Below, piece by piece: positions 1 through 9,515 of a DNA stretch of 64,000 nt (positions within the stretch are counted from its first letter, which is position 1; every line of letters starts with the position of its first letter). The stretch is from Akkermansiaceae bacterium UBA1315 (lineage in GTDB: Bacteria > Verrucomicrobiota > Verrucomicrobiia > Verrucomicrobiales > Akkermansiaceae): the NCBI GenBank assembly GCA_002307065.1, contig DBTN01000011.1, positions 1 through 64,000 on the forward strand, read 5' to 3'. A program made the position numbers and the translations under genes. The notes below the pieces were generated by a model. It was not told where the DNA came from and made no database searches. It was given only the letters and a program-made list of their open reading frames with translations.

Positions 1-518
1 CGGTGAATCTCACCGACGGTCTGGATGGTCTCGCAACCGGTTGTACGATCACCGTCGCGCTTTCGTATGCATTGCTGGCTTATCTCGCAGGTCACTTTTT
101 CATGGCGGCGGAGTATCTGGTGATCCCACACAACCGGTATATCGGTGAGCTCGCGGTTTTCTTGATGGCGCTGGTCGGGGCAGGATTTGGTTTCCTTTGG
201 TTTAACTGTCACCCGGCGAAGGTCTTCATGGGGGATACCGGTTCGCTCGCGATCGGAGGTGCTCTCGGCACCGCGGCGATCTGCACCAAACAAGAACTGC
301 TTCTTGTCATCATCGGCGGCGTCTTCGTGATGGAAACCGTATCGGTCATGCTCCAAGTCGGCAGCTTCAAGCTTCGCAAAAAACGCATCTTCAAAATGTC
401 GCCGATTCACCATCATTTCGAGCTTCTCGGATGGCACGAAAGTCAGGTGATCATTCGTTTTTGGATCATCTCGATCATGCTCGCGATGTTCGGTCTCGCT
501 CTTCTCAAAATCGCTTAA
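1..518 (+). CDS. mraY: Phospho-N-acetylmuramoyl-pentapeptide-transferase MraY, 3' part
   Basis: C-terminal ~171 residues of the integral membrane enzyme that transfers phospho-MurNAc-pentapeptide to undecaprenyl phosphate to make lipid I. The window opens inside the catalytic NLTDGLDGLA motif, so the 5' part lies outside. Visible family motifs are FMGDTGSLAIGG (third catalytic Asp loop) and SPIHHHFELLGW, with hydrophobic helices between them. murD follows after 3 bases, as usual in a dcw cluster, so the two are co-transcribed. Apart from the missing start nothing looks odd. Confidence 0.97.
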   Translation, partial: VNLTDGLDGLATGCTITVALSYALLAYLAGHFFMAAEYLVIPHNRYIGELAVFLMALVGAGFGFLWFNCHPAKVFMGDTGSLAIGGALGTAAICTKQELLLVIIGGVFVMETVSVMLQVGSFKLRKKRIFKMSPIHHHFELLGWHESQVIIRFWIISIMLAMFGLALLKIA

Positions 519-521
519 TTC

Positions 522-1832
522 ATGACGCTCGCAGGAAAACATGTCGCCATTCTCGGTGCCGGTCGCAGTGGTCGGGCCGCCGCCGCGCTTGCTTTGCGTG
601 CGGGCGCGACCGTCTCCGCGTGGGACGCCGCGAGCTTGGATGCGTTCGCCGGAATGCCGGCCGGCGTCGAGGTTCATCCGAATGCAGATGAAGCGCAGGG
701 CCGGGAAGTGGTTTCCGATTTGCTGGTGGTCAGTCCGGGAATCGACACCTTTGGTTCTTATGTTGCGGCATTTTCCAAACAGACGGGGGAGGTGATCGGC
801 GAAGTCGAATTGGCCGCTCGTTTTTACCAAGGACGTATCGTCGGGATCACCGGCACCAACGGAAAAACCACGACGACTGAATTGATCGCGCGGATTTTTT
901 CACATGTCGGCCTCGATGGCACTGCCTGTGGAAACTATGGAGTTCCTTTTGCGGAAGTCGTCCTGCAATCCGTCCAACCGGCGATCGTCTCGCTTGAACT
1001 GAGCTCGTTCCAACTGGAGACGATCCGACATCTGCACCCGACCGTTTCGGTCTGGCTGAATTTTGCGCCGGATCACATGGATCGTTACCCAACCGTGGAA
1101 GCCTACCGTGCGGCGAAATTGCGGATTTTCGAAAATCAAACCGCCGAGGATACCGCGGTCGTTCGTTTTGGAGAAGATCTGCCAGCGATTGCGGCAAAAG
1201 TTGTCACGTTCTCAACGATCAATGATGCCGCCGATTGGTTTTCCGATGGGTTGGTGATTCGTCATCACGGGGAAATCGTCATCGATCTGGATCGCGACAC
1301 CAGTTTGCGTGGACTTCACAATGCGGAAAATGCGATGGCGGCATTGGCGACGGGTCAGGCGCTCGGGATTACGATTTCGGCGATGCGCGAAGCCCTGCAA
1401 GGGTACGCGCCACCCCCGCACCGGTGCGAACTCATCCGAACTCTCGACGGCGTGGAGTATCTGAACGATTCCAAGGCGACGAATTTGCACGCCTTGGAAA
1501 GCGCGTTGCGTTCGCAAACGCGGCCTGTCGTGTTGATCGCGGGCGGCAAGGAAAAAGGCTTGGATTATTCGCCCGTTCTTCCGCTGTTACGTGATAAAGC
1601 TATCGCCGCAGTGACGTTCGGTCAGATCGCGCGCCCGCTCGCCGGTTTGTTTGGAAGTGTGATTCCCTGCGAGTCCGTTTCCACATTGGCCGACGCCGTC
1701 GCGACTGCGCGCAACCTTGCTCCACGCGGCTCAACCATCCTCCTTTCTCCTGGCACTTCTTCCTTTGATCAATTTTCCGGTTACGAACAACGCGGCAACG
1801 CGTTTCGGGACCTGGTTCATCAGCTTTTTTAA
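522..1832 (+). CDS. murD: UDP-N-acetylmuramoyl-L-alanine--D-glutamate ligase MurD
   Basis: Cytoplasmic ATP-dependent ligase adding D-Glu to UDP-MurNAc-L-Ala in peptidoglycan precursor synthesis. At 436 residues it has normal length. The N-terminal Rossmann domain begins near residue 5 (AILGAGRSGRAAA). The ATP P-loop GITGTNGKTTTT lies near residues 107-118, and the ligase-family motifs HRCELI and NDSKATN near residue 300. The ATG start sits 3 bases after the mraY stop. It is followed closely by the LysM gene and ftsW, so all four probably form one transcript. Confidence 0.97.
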   Translation: MTLAGKHVAILGAGRSGRAAAALALRAGATVSAWDAASLDAFAGMPAGVEVHPNADEAQGREVVSDLLVVSPGIDTFGSYVAAFSKQTGEVIGEVELAARFYQGRIVGITGTNGKTTTTELIARIFSHVGLDGTACGNYGVPFAEVVLQSVQPAIVSLELSSFQLETIRHLHPTVSVWLNFAPDHMDRYPTVEAYRAAKLRIFENQTAEDTAVVRFGEDLPAIAAKVVTFSTINDAADWFSDGLVIRHHGEIVIDLDRDTSLRGLHNAENAMAALATGQALGITISAMREALQGYAPPPHRCELIRTLDGVEYLNDSKATNLHALESALRSQTRPVVLIAGGKEKGLDYSPVLPLLRDKAIAAVTFGQIARPLAGLFGSVIPCESVSTLADAVATARNLAPRGSTILLSPGTSSFDQFSGYEQRGNAFRDLVHQLF

Positions 1833-1838
1833 CTTCTC

Positions 1839-2642
1839 ATGAAACCGAACACTCTTCCTGTTAGACGCACTCCTGTCTCGAAAGGAGTTTTCAAACGCCT
1901 CAATGCCGTCACTCGTAGCCGGCGTCAACGCGTCGCTGCGGCGGCGACCATGGATGGCGAGCATGAGGACAATAGCTCGAAAATTTCGGGAGCTTTGACG
2001 ATTATTTTTCTAATCCACATTGTCGCGATCGGGTTGATCTTTTTTCATCAACGGTTTTTGGACAATCGTTCGAGCGAGACCTCGGAAACGCCAGTTGCGG
2101 TGACACCGGTCCATGTCGCACCGGTCGTGCGATCCCAAGAAAACCTGCCGCGTCTTTCCACCGGTGAAGCGACGTATTTCGCGGAAGCGGGAGATAACTA
2201 CAGCCGCGTCGCCACCAAGTTTGGGATCGATGAAGAAGCGTTGCGCGAGTTGAACAATCGCGTCCCGATTGGCCCGGGACAGATTCTGAAACTTCCACCG
2301 CGGAAAATCGTCGCCGTCGAGCCGCCCGAAGTTACCGCTATCCGCGATAACGCACCGATGACGCGCGATCTGGGATTGGTGGAAGCGATACCGGTTGACG
2401 TAAGCAATGCGCCGCGTGCGTTGCTGGTGCGGCCTACCGTTTCGCATGAGAAAACGATCAGCACCGGTTCCCAAAAATCCGCGCCAGTCGCCTCCGGTCA
2501 AACTTACACCGTTCAGTCCGGTGACACGGTTTGGAAAATCGCGAACAAATTTAAGGTGGATCAAAATCAGTTGATGCGAGCCAACGGCATCAATGATCCG
2601 AAGAGACTGAAACTGGGAATGAACCTCGTGATTCCCCGCTGA
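1839..2642 (+). CDS. Membrane-anchored protein with two LysM domains
   Basis: 267-residue protein with a basic N-terminal cytoplasmic tail, one transmembrane segment at about residues 49-68, and two LysM repeats: a divergent one near 103-145 (TYFAEAGDNYSRVA) and a canonical one at about 222-267 (TYTVQSGDTVWKIANKF). LysM domains bind GlcNAc-containing glycans such as peptidoglycan. The topology suggests an inner-membrane protein with periplasmic LysM domains. It lies 6 bases after murD and 9 bases before ftsW, which points to a role in septal or lateral wall synthesis, but no catalytic domain is visible. The function is inferred from context only. Confidence 0.85.
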   Translation: MKPNTLPVRRTPVSKGVFKRLNAVTRSRRQRVAAAATMDGEHEDNSSKISGALTIIFLIHIVAIGLIFFHQRFLDNRSSETSETPVAVTPVHVAPVVRSQENLPRLSTGEATYFAEAGDNYSRVATKFGIDEEALRELNNRVPIGPGQILKLPPRKIVAVEPPEVTAIRDNAPMTRDLGLVEAIPVDVSNAPRALLVRPTVSHEKTISTGSQKSAPVASGQTYTVQSGDTVWKIANKFKVDQNQLMRANGINDPKRLKLGMNLVIPR

Positions 2643-2651
2643 TCGAACCGA

Positions 2652-3800
2652 ATGCTCCGCTACGCATCCATCCTGCTCTGCCTCGCCGTTGCCGCACTGG
2701 TGGTGCTCGGACTGACCATGCTGGCCAGCACGAGCGTATGGGTGCACGGGGTGGAGGAACCGTATTTGTTTTTGCGGAAACAAGCGACGATGCTGGTCAT
2801 CGGTCTGGTGCTGTCGATTTGCGCTGCGAATATTTCTCCTGAGTTGTTACGCAAGGTGTGGCCGTGGCTTTTGTTGATGGCTTCGATTCTGCTTTTTTTA
2901 TGCTTGGTGCCTGGGATCGGAGTGGAAAATTTCGGTTCGAAGCGCTGGGTGAAACTTCCGGGCATTGGCACGGTCCAGCCTTCGGAGTTTGGGAAAGTCG
3001 CGGTGGTATTGGCGATGGCCGGTTGGTTCGCACGTTGGCAAACGGAGGTGCGGACGTTCTGGCGCGGGTTTGTGATTCCTGGGTTCTTCGCGGCGATACC
3101 GATCGGATTGATCATGGGGGAAACCGATGCGGGGACGGCGATTTCGCTTTCGATCACGACGGGTGCACTGCTGTTTTGCATGGGCAGCCGTTTGGTCTAT
3201 CTCATTCCCACCGCGGTCCTCGGCATCGCCGGAGCGGGGACGTTTCTTTACAATAACCCAAACCGGTGGGCGCGGATTCAAGCGTGGATGGATTTGGACA
3301 ATCCTGCGGAAAAACTCGGTATCAATATGCAGCAGATCCGTGCGCTTTACGCTCTCGGAAATGGCGGACCTACCGGTGTCGGCCTCGGAAATGGCGTGGA
3401 GAAATTTGGTACGCTGACGTTGGCTCACAGTGACTTTATTTTGCCGGCGATTGGGGAAGAACTCGGATTGGTGGCGACGCTTGGGATCGTGATCTGTTAC
3501 GTGCTGATCGCGGTTTGTGGCATCGCAATCGCGCTGGATGCCAATCAGGTTTTTAATCGCTGCCTCGCCTTGGGACTGACCTGTATGCTGGTGGTTCCGG
3601 CAATGATGCACATCGGGGTCACCACGGCCGTGTTACCCAACGACGGTCTACCGCTTCCGTTTGTGAGCTACGGCGGAACCAGTTTGGTTGTCAGTCTCGC
3701 AGCGGTTGGAATGTTGGTGGGCATTCACCGCCGCAATCAGGTCGTCGTTCCGCGGGGTTTTCCGCTGACTCGCGAAAAGCGTTTTGCGGTCAGGTTATAA
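2652..3800 (+). CDS. ftsW: Lipid II glycosyltransferase / division protein FtsW
   Basis: 382-residue SEDS-family polytopic membrane protein, a peptidoglycan glycosyltransferase acting at the septum with a class B PBP. About ten hydrophobic helices are visible. SEDS signatures include QPSEFGK in the first third and PFVSYGGTSLVVSLAAVG near the C terminus. The neighbours murD and mraY favour FtsW over the paralogue RodA. murG does not follow; the cluster breaks here and a secretion block begins after a 160-base spacer. Confidence 0.93.
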   Translation: MLRYASILLCLAVAALVVLGLTMLASTSVWVHGVEEPYLFLRKQATMLVIGLVLSICAANISPELLRKVWPWLLLMASILLFLCLVPGIGVENFGSKRWVKLPGIGTVQPSEFGKVAVVLAMAGWFARWQTEVRTFWRGFVIPGFFAAIPIGLIMGETDAGTAISLSITTGALLFCMGSRLVYLIPTAVLGIAGAGTFLYNNPNRWARIQAWMDLDNPAEKLGINMQQIRALYALGNGGPTGVGLGNGVEKFGTLTLAHSDFILPAIGEELGLVATLGIVICYVLIAVCGIAIALDANQVFNRCLALGLTCMLVVPAMMHIGVTTAVLPNDGLPLPFVSYGGTSLVVSLAAVGMLVGIHRRNQVVVPRGFPLTREKRFAVRL

Positions 3801-3973
3801 AACATTGTTCTGAATTCCGCGTCATCTTCTCAGACCTGTCTGACGTTGGATGGGCTTTGAATACGCATGGTGTTTACAAAACGCCTGAGGATGGGCGATG
3901 CGGAAAATTTAACGGATAAAACCGTCTTTCTCGGGACGAGGCAGGTTGACAACCCCGGGGAGAGTTGACCAAT

Positions 3974-5719
3974 GTGCCATACACGCAGACAGGGTTTTTC
4001 CCTGAAAGCGCTTTAAAAACCTCCATACGGACATCTAACCCAGTGTTTTCCAACGAAGATTATCTCGCAGAGTTGCTCACCGAAGCAGGAATGGTGAGCG
4101 CAGATCAGGTCTCGCACGCTCAAAGAGCGCTTTCCGGTAGCGAAACCGTGGTGGAGCATCTGCTTAACCACTCCAGCCTTACCGAAGAGCAGGTCGCCCA
4201 GACCTTGGCGGCGAATGCGGGAATTCCTTTTATCAACTTGATGGAGGTCAATTTTGAACCCGGCATCACCGAGGCGATTCCTGAAGACATCGCGCGCCGG
4301 TATCGGGTGATACCGGTGATGGATGACGGTCTTTATCTGACCGTGGCGATCGCTGATCCGTTGGATTTCGAGACGCTCGACAGTCTTCCACACGTCATTG
4401 GTCGTGAGCTCACGTTGACCTGCGCGACGGTCAAGGACATCCAGCAGCATTTGCGGCAATTTTACGGAGTCGGCAGCGAGCCGAGCGCGATGGAGTCCGG
4501 GATCAGCGTGATGACCGGCGATCTCGAAGCTGGCGCTGCGGGTGATGACGCACCGGTGATCAAGCTGGTTTACCAAACGCTGACCGAAGCTTTCCGGCTG
4601 CGCGCCTCGGATATTCACATCGAGCCGCTCGAAACTTCCGTCCGCATCCGCTACCGGCTCGACGGCAAACTGGTGCAGGTCGACAGCCACCCGAAAAAGC
4701 TTCTGCCACCGATGATTGCCCGTCTGAAGGTGATGAGTGGTAGCATGTCGATCGCGGAAAAACGCCTTCCCCAGGACGGCCGGATCCAGTTGAAGATGGG
4801 CGATAAAGAGGTCGATCTCCGGGTTTCCTCGGTCCCATCGAACCACGGCGAATCGATCGTCATGCGGATTCTGGACAAAACCGCGCTGATGCTCGGACTT
4901 CCGGAACTCGGTTTCTTCTCGGACGACCAAGCGGTTTTCGAACAGCTCCTCGGTTTACCGGACGGCATTCTACTCGTCACCGGTCCGACCGGTTCGGGGA
5001 AAACCACCACGCTTTACGCTTGCCTGAACGTCATCAACAAACCGGACAAAAAGATCATCACCGTCGAAGATCCGGTCGAGTATGAGCTGCCGGGGATCAA
5101 CCAAGTCATGGTGAAGGCGGATGTCGGGATGACGTTCGCTTCCGCCCTGCGCGCCATGCTTCGCCAAGCGCCGAACATCATCATGATCGGGGAAATCCGG
5201 GATGCGGAAACGGCGAACATCGCCATCAACGCGTCACTGACCGGTCACTTGGTATTCTCCACGTTGCACACGAACGACGCACCTTCCGCCGTCGCCCGTC
5301 TCGCTGACATCGGGGTGAAGCCATTCCTCATCGCCTCTGCGGTTCGTGCGGTGCTTGCGCAACGTCTGGTCCGGAAACTTTGCCCGGTTTGTAAAACTCC
5401 AGCCGAGCTTACGGAAAAAGAAATGCGTGCCCTTTCCTTGGACGCATCCCGTTTGCCGGACGCCACGATCTTCGGACCGGCTGGCTGCGACAAATGCCGC
5501 GGCAATGGTTACAAGGGACGGATGGGGATTTTCGAAACCTTCCTGATCGATGACGAAGTCCGCCAGATGATCAATACCGGTTTGACGACCTCCCAACTTC
5601 GCCGCCGTGCCCGGGAACTCGGGATGCGCACGCTTCGCGAAGACGGAATCCGTAAAGTCCTGGCAGGCCTCACCTCCGGCAGCGAAGTCGTTCACGCAAC
5701 GATGTCCGATTTCGACTAA
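3974..5719 (+). CDS. GspE/PilB-type secretion or pilus assembly ATPase (copy 1)
   Basis: Cytoplasmic hexameric ATPase that powers pseudopilus or type IV pilus assembly. An N-terminal MshEN/GspE-N region covers roughly residues 20-150. The ATPase domain carries the Walker A GPTGSGKT at about 337-344, the Asp box and Walker B-type MIGEIRDAETA, and the His box STLHTND. A tetracysteine zinc site (CPVC near 470, CDKC near 505) is typical of this family. GTG at 3974 is preferred because GGGGAG (3957-3962) lies at good distance; a TTG at 3965 would be too close. It is followed by a second ATPase of the same family. Confidence 0.92.
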   Translation: MPYTQTGFFPESALKTSIRTSNPVFSNEDYLAELLTEAGMVSADQVSHAQRALSGSETVVEHLLNHSSLTEEQVAQTLAANAGIPFINLMEVNFEPGITEAIPEDIARRYRVIPVMDDGLYLTVAIADPLDFETLDSLPHVIGRELTLTCATVKDIQQHLRQFYGVGSEPSAMESGISVMTGDLEAGAAGDDAPVIKLVYQTLTEAFRLRASDIHIEPLETSVRIRYRLDGKLVQVDSHPKKLLPPMIARLKVMSGSMSIAEKRLPQDGRIQLKMGDKEVDLRVSSVPSNHGESIVMRILDKTALMLGLPELGFFSDDQAVFEQLLGLPDGILLVTGPTGSGKTTTLYACLNVINKPDKKIITVEDPVEYELPGINQVMVKADVGMTFASALRAMLRQAPNIIMIGEIRDAETANIAINASLTGHLVFSTLHTNDAPSAVARLADIGVKPFLIASAVRAVLAQRLVRKLCPVCKTPAELTEKEMRALSLDASRLPDATIFGPAGCDKCRGNGYKGRMGIFETFLIDDEVRQMINTGLTTSQLRRRARELGMRTLREDGIRKVLAGLTSGSEVVHATMSDFD

Positions 5720-5778
5720 ACCCACCGCGCTCAAAAACCCCACTCGCTCTTCCTTAGCGCTTACCGTTTCTCCGTCCC

Positions 5779-7449
5779 ATGGACCACAAACAGATCATCG
5801 AACTTTTCCAATCCCGCGGTCTCATCGACCGTTCTCTTGCTCAAGACATTCTCGCCGAAGTCGACCACAGCGGCAAAGAAGTCGCTGAAATCCTCGCCGA
5901 CTATCAGGTGATCAACCATCGCGATGACGTCTGGCCCATCGTCGCTTCCGAACTCGGAACGGAAATGGTCGATCTCCGCAACTGGACGCCGCCTGAAGCT
6001 CTGCTCGCGCTGGTGCCTGCCGGAACCGCCCGTCTTCACGGTGCGTTTCCCGTCAATTTTGACGAAACCGGTTTATATGTAGCGCTGGTTGATCCGCTCA
6101 ATCCTCAAACGGTCGAGGACCTCCGGTTCGCGCTGGGTCGCGAAATCAACGTCGTCGTCGCACCGGATTATTTGGTCGAACAAAAGATCAATGATTCCTA
6201 CGGCGGTGAAGGAAAAGCGATGGAGGATATTCTCAGCCAGCTCGAACTGGGCGGGGACAGTCTGAATGCCGCGGATCTCGAATCGGAAGCGAACTCCGCA
6301 CCGATCATTCGTTACGTCGATCTCGTTCTTTATCAGGCGATCAAAGAGAAGGCGTCTGACATCCATTTCGAGCCGTTTGAAAAGGATTTCAAAATCCGTT
6401 ACCGGGTTGACGGGGCGCTTTACGAAATGGCTCCGCCGCCGATTCACCTCGCGCTGCCGATTCTCTCCCGCGTCAAGGTCATGGCGAACATGAACATTGC
6501 CGAACGCCGGATTCCCCAAGACGGACGAATCGTCAAACAGGTCGGCGACAAACAAGTCGACATGCGGGTTTCCTCGCTGCCAACCCACCACGGCGAATCC
6601 GTCGTGCTCCGGGTTCTGGATCGGTCGTCGGTGAACCTTTCGTTGGAAAACCTCGGCCTCACGGACCACATTTATAACTACATCACCGATACGATCGAAA
6701 AGCCGAACGGCATCTTCATCGTGACCGGTCCGACCGGTGCCGGCAAAACCACCACGCTTTATGCAGCGCTTCGGCGGATCAATACGATTGATGCGAAACT
6801 TTTGACCGCCGAAGACCCCGTCGAATATGACATCGATGGCATCATCCAGATTCCGATCAATGAAGCGATCGGCCTCGATTTCCCTCGCGTCCTCCGTGCA
6901 TTCCTCCGTCAGGACCCGGACCGGATCATGATCGGAGAAATGCGAGACAAGGACACCGCTCAGATCGCGATTCAGGCGGCGCTCACTGGACACTTGGTTC
7001 TTTCCACCCTTCACACGAACGATGCTCCAGGTGCGGTGACCCGTCTCGTCGATATGGGTTGTGAGCCCTTCCTCGTTTCCGCTTCGCTGGAAGGAGTCCT
7101 CGCCCAGCGCCTGGTCCGGACCATCTGCAAAGATTGTAAAACCCCCTACGAGCCAAACGAGGCGATCCTCAGTCAGCTGGGCGTTTCCCCACACGAACTT
7201 GGCGATAAACAGTTCTTCACCGGCGCCGGTTGCGATACTTGCGGACAGTCCGGTTACAAGGGTCGCCGCGGACTTTACGAACTACTCAACATCACCGATC
7301 CCATTCGGGAATTGATCACCGATCGCGCGCCGACCGTGGTGATCAAGCAGAAGGCCGTCGAACTCGGAATGAACACGCTGCGCGAAGATGGTTTACGGAA
7401 TATTTACATGGGCACTACAACCATCGAAGAAGTTCTGAAATACACCTAG
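5779..7449 (+). CDS. GspE/PilB-type secretion or pilus assembly ATPase (copy 2)
   Basis: 556-residue paralogue of the preceding gene with the same architecture: an N-terminal MshEN-like domain, Walker A GPTGAGKT at about residues 317-324, MIGEMRDKDTA, STLHTND, and two CxxC zinc knuckles (CKDC, CDTC). The two proteins are clearly divergent, including in the linker and N domain, so this is an old duplication. Its position directly before the gspF/pilC homologue makes it the more likely partner of that platform protein. Whether copy 1 has the same job or a regulatory one cannot be read from the sequence. It is not a PilT retraction ATPase: the long N-terminal domain and the zinc motif argue against that. 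Confidence 0.92.
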   Translation: MDHKQIIELFQSRGLIDRSLAQDILAEVDHSGKEVAEILADYQVINHRDDVWPIVASELGTEMVDLRNWTPPEALLALVPAGTARLHGAFPVNFDETGLYVALVDPLNPQTVEDLRFALGREINVVVAPDYLVEQKINDSYGGEGKAMEDILSQLELGGDSLNAADLESEANSAPIIRYVDLVLYQAIKEKASDIHFEPFEKDFKIRYRVDGALYEMAPPPIHLALPILSRVKVMANMNIAERRIPQDGRIVKQVGDKQVDMRVSSLPTHHGESVVLRVLDRSSVNLSLENLGLTDHIYNYITDTIEKPNGIFIVTGPTGAGKTTTLYAALRRINTIDAKLLTAEDPVEYDIDGIIQIPINEAIGLDFPRVLRAFLRQDPDRIMIGEMRDKDTAQIAIQAALTGHLVLSTLHTNDAPGAVTRLVDMGCEPFLVSASLEGVLAQRLVRTICKDCKTPYEPNEAILSQLGVSPHELGDKQFFTGAGCDTCGQSGYKGRRGLYELLNITDPIRELITDRAPTVVIKQKAVELGMNTLREDGLRNIYMGTTTIEEVLKYT

Positions 7450-7551
7450 ATATCTGGCGTTCGCCCACCTTTTCGGTCGCCATCCGGCGATTGATTTCGC
7501 TTAATTTTCTCAAACCCACTTCAAAAACCTTCTATAACCCTCCTCCGTCCC

Positions 7552-8835
7552 ATGGCCAATTTTCAATACTCCGCGCTTGATTCGAAAGGCGAGCAAACCA
7601 CCGGCACACTCGCCGCCGCGTCCGAAACCGAGGCAATCCAAAAGCTCCGGGCTCAAGGGCTTTATCCGACTCAGATTGTCGAAGAGGGTAAGGGCAAAGG
7701 CGGGGCGAAAATCAAGGCAGCGCCAAAGGCCAAAGGCAAAGCCAAGGCCGCCAAGACTCAAACCGGTGGCCGGGTGAAGCCAAAGAACCTGATGATTTTC
7801 ACTCGGCAGCTCGCGACGCTGATCGACTCGGGTCTTCCCCTTCTCCGCAGTCTGACGGTTTTGGGAAAACAAGAACCGCATCCGGTTCTTCGTGCCACCG
7901 TCGCTTCGCTCGCGGATTCGGTGCAAAGCGGCTCGACCTTTTCGGAATCGCTCGCTCAGCACCCGAAAATCTTCAACAAGCTCTACGTGAACATGGTCAA
8001 AGCCGGTGAGCTGGGCGGTGTTCTCGAAATCGTTCTCAACCGGTTGGCGGAGTATCAGGAAAAAGCGCAGAAGCTCAAAAACAAGATCGTTTCCGCGATG
8101 GTCTACCCGGTGATCGTGATGTTCATCGCCGTTGCGATTTTGGTGTTCCTCATGATCTTCATTGTGCCGAAGTTCAAAGAAATGTTTGTGGAAATGGGAG
8201 ATGCTCAACTTCCGCTGATTTCCCAGATCGTCTTCGGCGTCTCAGAATTCTTTATCGCGCGGCCATTCGTGCTTCCGAACGCGGTGTTCGTTTTCCTCTT
8301 CATCGGCTTGCTTGCCTTCCTTTTCAACCTCTGGGCGAAAACCAAAGGCGGTCGCCAAACGGTGGACACGATGAAATTGAAAATGCCGATCATCGGTGAC
8401 ATCCAACGCAAAAGCGCGGTTTCCCGATTCTCCCGGACACTCGGAACGCTCGTCACTTCGGGTGTGCCGATCCTCCAAGCGCTCAACATCACCCGCGACA
8501 CCGCTGGAAACGTCGTGATTTCCCATGCGATCGAGAAAGTTCACGAAGCGGTTAAAGAAGGGGAGTCGATCGTCACCCCACTTCAGGCCTCTGGCGTTTT
8601 CCCAGACATGGTCATCTCGATGGTCGATGTCGGGGAAGAAACCGGTCAGCTTCCTGAAATGCTGCTGAAGGTCGCCGACGTGTATGACGACGAAGTCGAC
8701 AACGCCGTCACCGCGCTCACTTCGATCCTGGAGCCGATCATGATCGTCTTCCTGGCCCTCGTGGTCGGTTCGGTTGTATTTGCATTGTTCCTACCACTGA
8801 TTAAGGTGATCTCTTCGATGGGTCAGGCTGCTTGA
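7552..8835 (+). CDS. GspF/PilC-type inner-membrane platform protein
   Basis: 427-residue polytopic protein, the inner-membrane platform of type II secretion or type IV pilus machines. The N-terminal MANFQYSALDSKGEQTTGTL is the typical start. An Ala/Lys/Gly-rich linker (about residues 44-78) precedes two T2SSF domains (about 80-200 and 280-410). Each has the GVPILQAL/GLPLLRSL-type motif and ends in hydrophobic helices. The low-complexity basic linker is longer than in most homologues. It lies downstream of the two ATPases and 41 bases upstream of the pseudopilin start. Confidence 0.93.
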   Translation: MANFQYSALDSKGEQTTGTLAAASETEAIQKLRAQGLYPTQIVEEGKGKGGAKIKAAPKAKGKAKAAKTQTGGRVKPKNLMIFTRQLATLIDSGLPLLRSLTVLGKQEPHPVLRATVASLADSVQSGSTFSESLAQHPKIFNKLYVNMVKAGELGGVLEIVLNRLAEYQEKAQKLKNKIVSAMVYPVIVMFIAVAILVFLMIFIVPKFKEMFVEMGDAQLPLISQIVFGVSEFFIARPFVLPNAVFVFLFIGLLAFLFNLWAKTKGGRQTVDTMKLKMPIIGDIQRKSAVSRFSRTLGTLVTSGVPILQALNITRDTAGNVVISHAIEKVHEAVKEGESIVTPLQASGVFPDMVISMVDVGEETGQLPEMLLKVADVYDDEVDNAVTALTSILEPIMIVFLALVVGSVVFALFLPLIKVISSMGQAA

Positions 8836-8876
8836 TCGCTCCGACCTCGGAAAAACCCCTCAAAAAATCAAGGAAC

Positions 8877-9443
8877 ATGAAAACTCATTCATTCCGTCGT
8901 GGCTTCACCTTAGTGGAGATGCTCACGGTCATCACGATCATCGTCATTCTCGCCGCACTGACCTTCGCGGGCATGGGCTATGTGAATGACAAACAGGCAC
9001 GCACCAAGGCAAAGCTCCAGATTGAACTGCTGTCCAACGCGATTGAAGAATACAAACTGGACAACGGAATCTATCCAACCGGTGGCGAACTGGGCCTTCC
9101 TGCGGGCGGTACCGGTGGTGACAACGAATCCAATCTCCTGTATTGGGCGCTTTATTGGGACACCGATAACGACGGCCAAACCGTGGGAAACGATGACGAC
9201 CAAAAAGTTTATCTCGCCGATCTCGATCCGAACACCAGCAAGCAAGGCTGGATCGACGGAACCGGTTCCGATGTGAAAATCCTCGATCCTTGGGGAAATG
9301 AATACCGTTACCGGGTAGGTACCGATGCGAATGCGAGAAATCCTGACTTCGATCTTTGGTCGGCCGGAAAAGACGGACAAACGTCAGAAAGCAGTTCCGA
9401 TACCGATACCACCGAGGACGACATCCGAAACTTCGGAAATTAA
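8877..9443 (+). CDS. Type II secretion-like major pseudopilin (GspG family)
   Basis: 188-residue prepilin-like protein. It has a short basic leader, a prepilin peptidase site RRG|FTLVEML, a hydrophobic N-terminal helix, and a C-terminal domain with DPWGNEYRYR and FDLWSAGKDGQ. That C-terminal pattern is typical of the calcium-binding GspG major pseudopilin and favours a T2SS-like system over a classical T4P pilin. An Asp/Asn-rich insert (about residues 80-125) is unusual. ATG 8877, preceded by AAGGA, is preferred to a TTG at 8832 that overlaps the gspF homologue. Other pseudopilins and the secretin are not in the window. Confidence 0.9.
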   Translation: MKTHSFRRGFTLVEMLTVITIIVILAALTFAGMGYVNDKQARTKAKLQIELLSNAIEEYKLDNGIYPTGGELGLPAGGTGGDNESNLLYWALYWDTDNDGQTVGNDDDQKVYLADLDPNTSKQGWIDGTGSDVKILDPWGNEYRYRVGTDANARNPDFDLWSAGKDGQTSESSSDTDTTEDDIRNFGN

Positions 9444-9480
9444 TTTCGTCAAAGATCACCTGTTCTGCTTTCCTCTGGAC

Positions 9481-9509
9481 GCCCGCCCACACGGCGGGCT
9501 TCCTTTTTA
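9481..9509 (+). terminator. Rho-independent terminator after the secretion block
   Basis: Perfect 7-bp stem GCCCGCC/GGCGGGC with a 5-base loop, followed by TTCCTTTTT. It closes the ATPase-platform-pseudopilin transcript. The next start codon is only 7 bases further on. Confidence 0.85.
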
Positions 9510-9515
9510 TATCAA

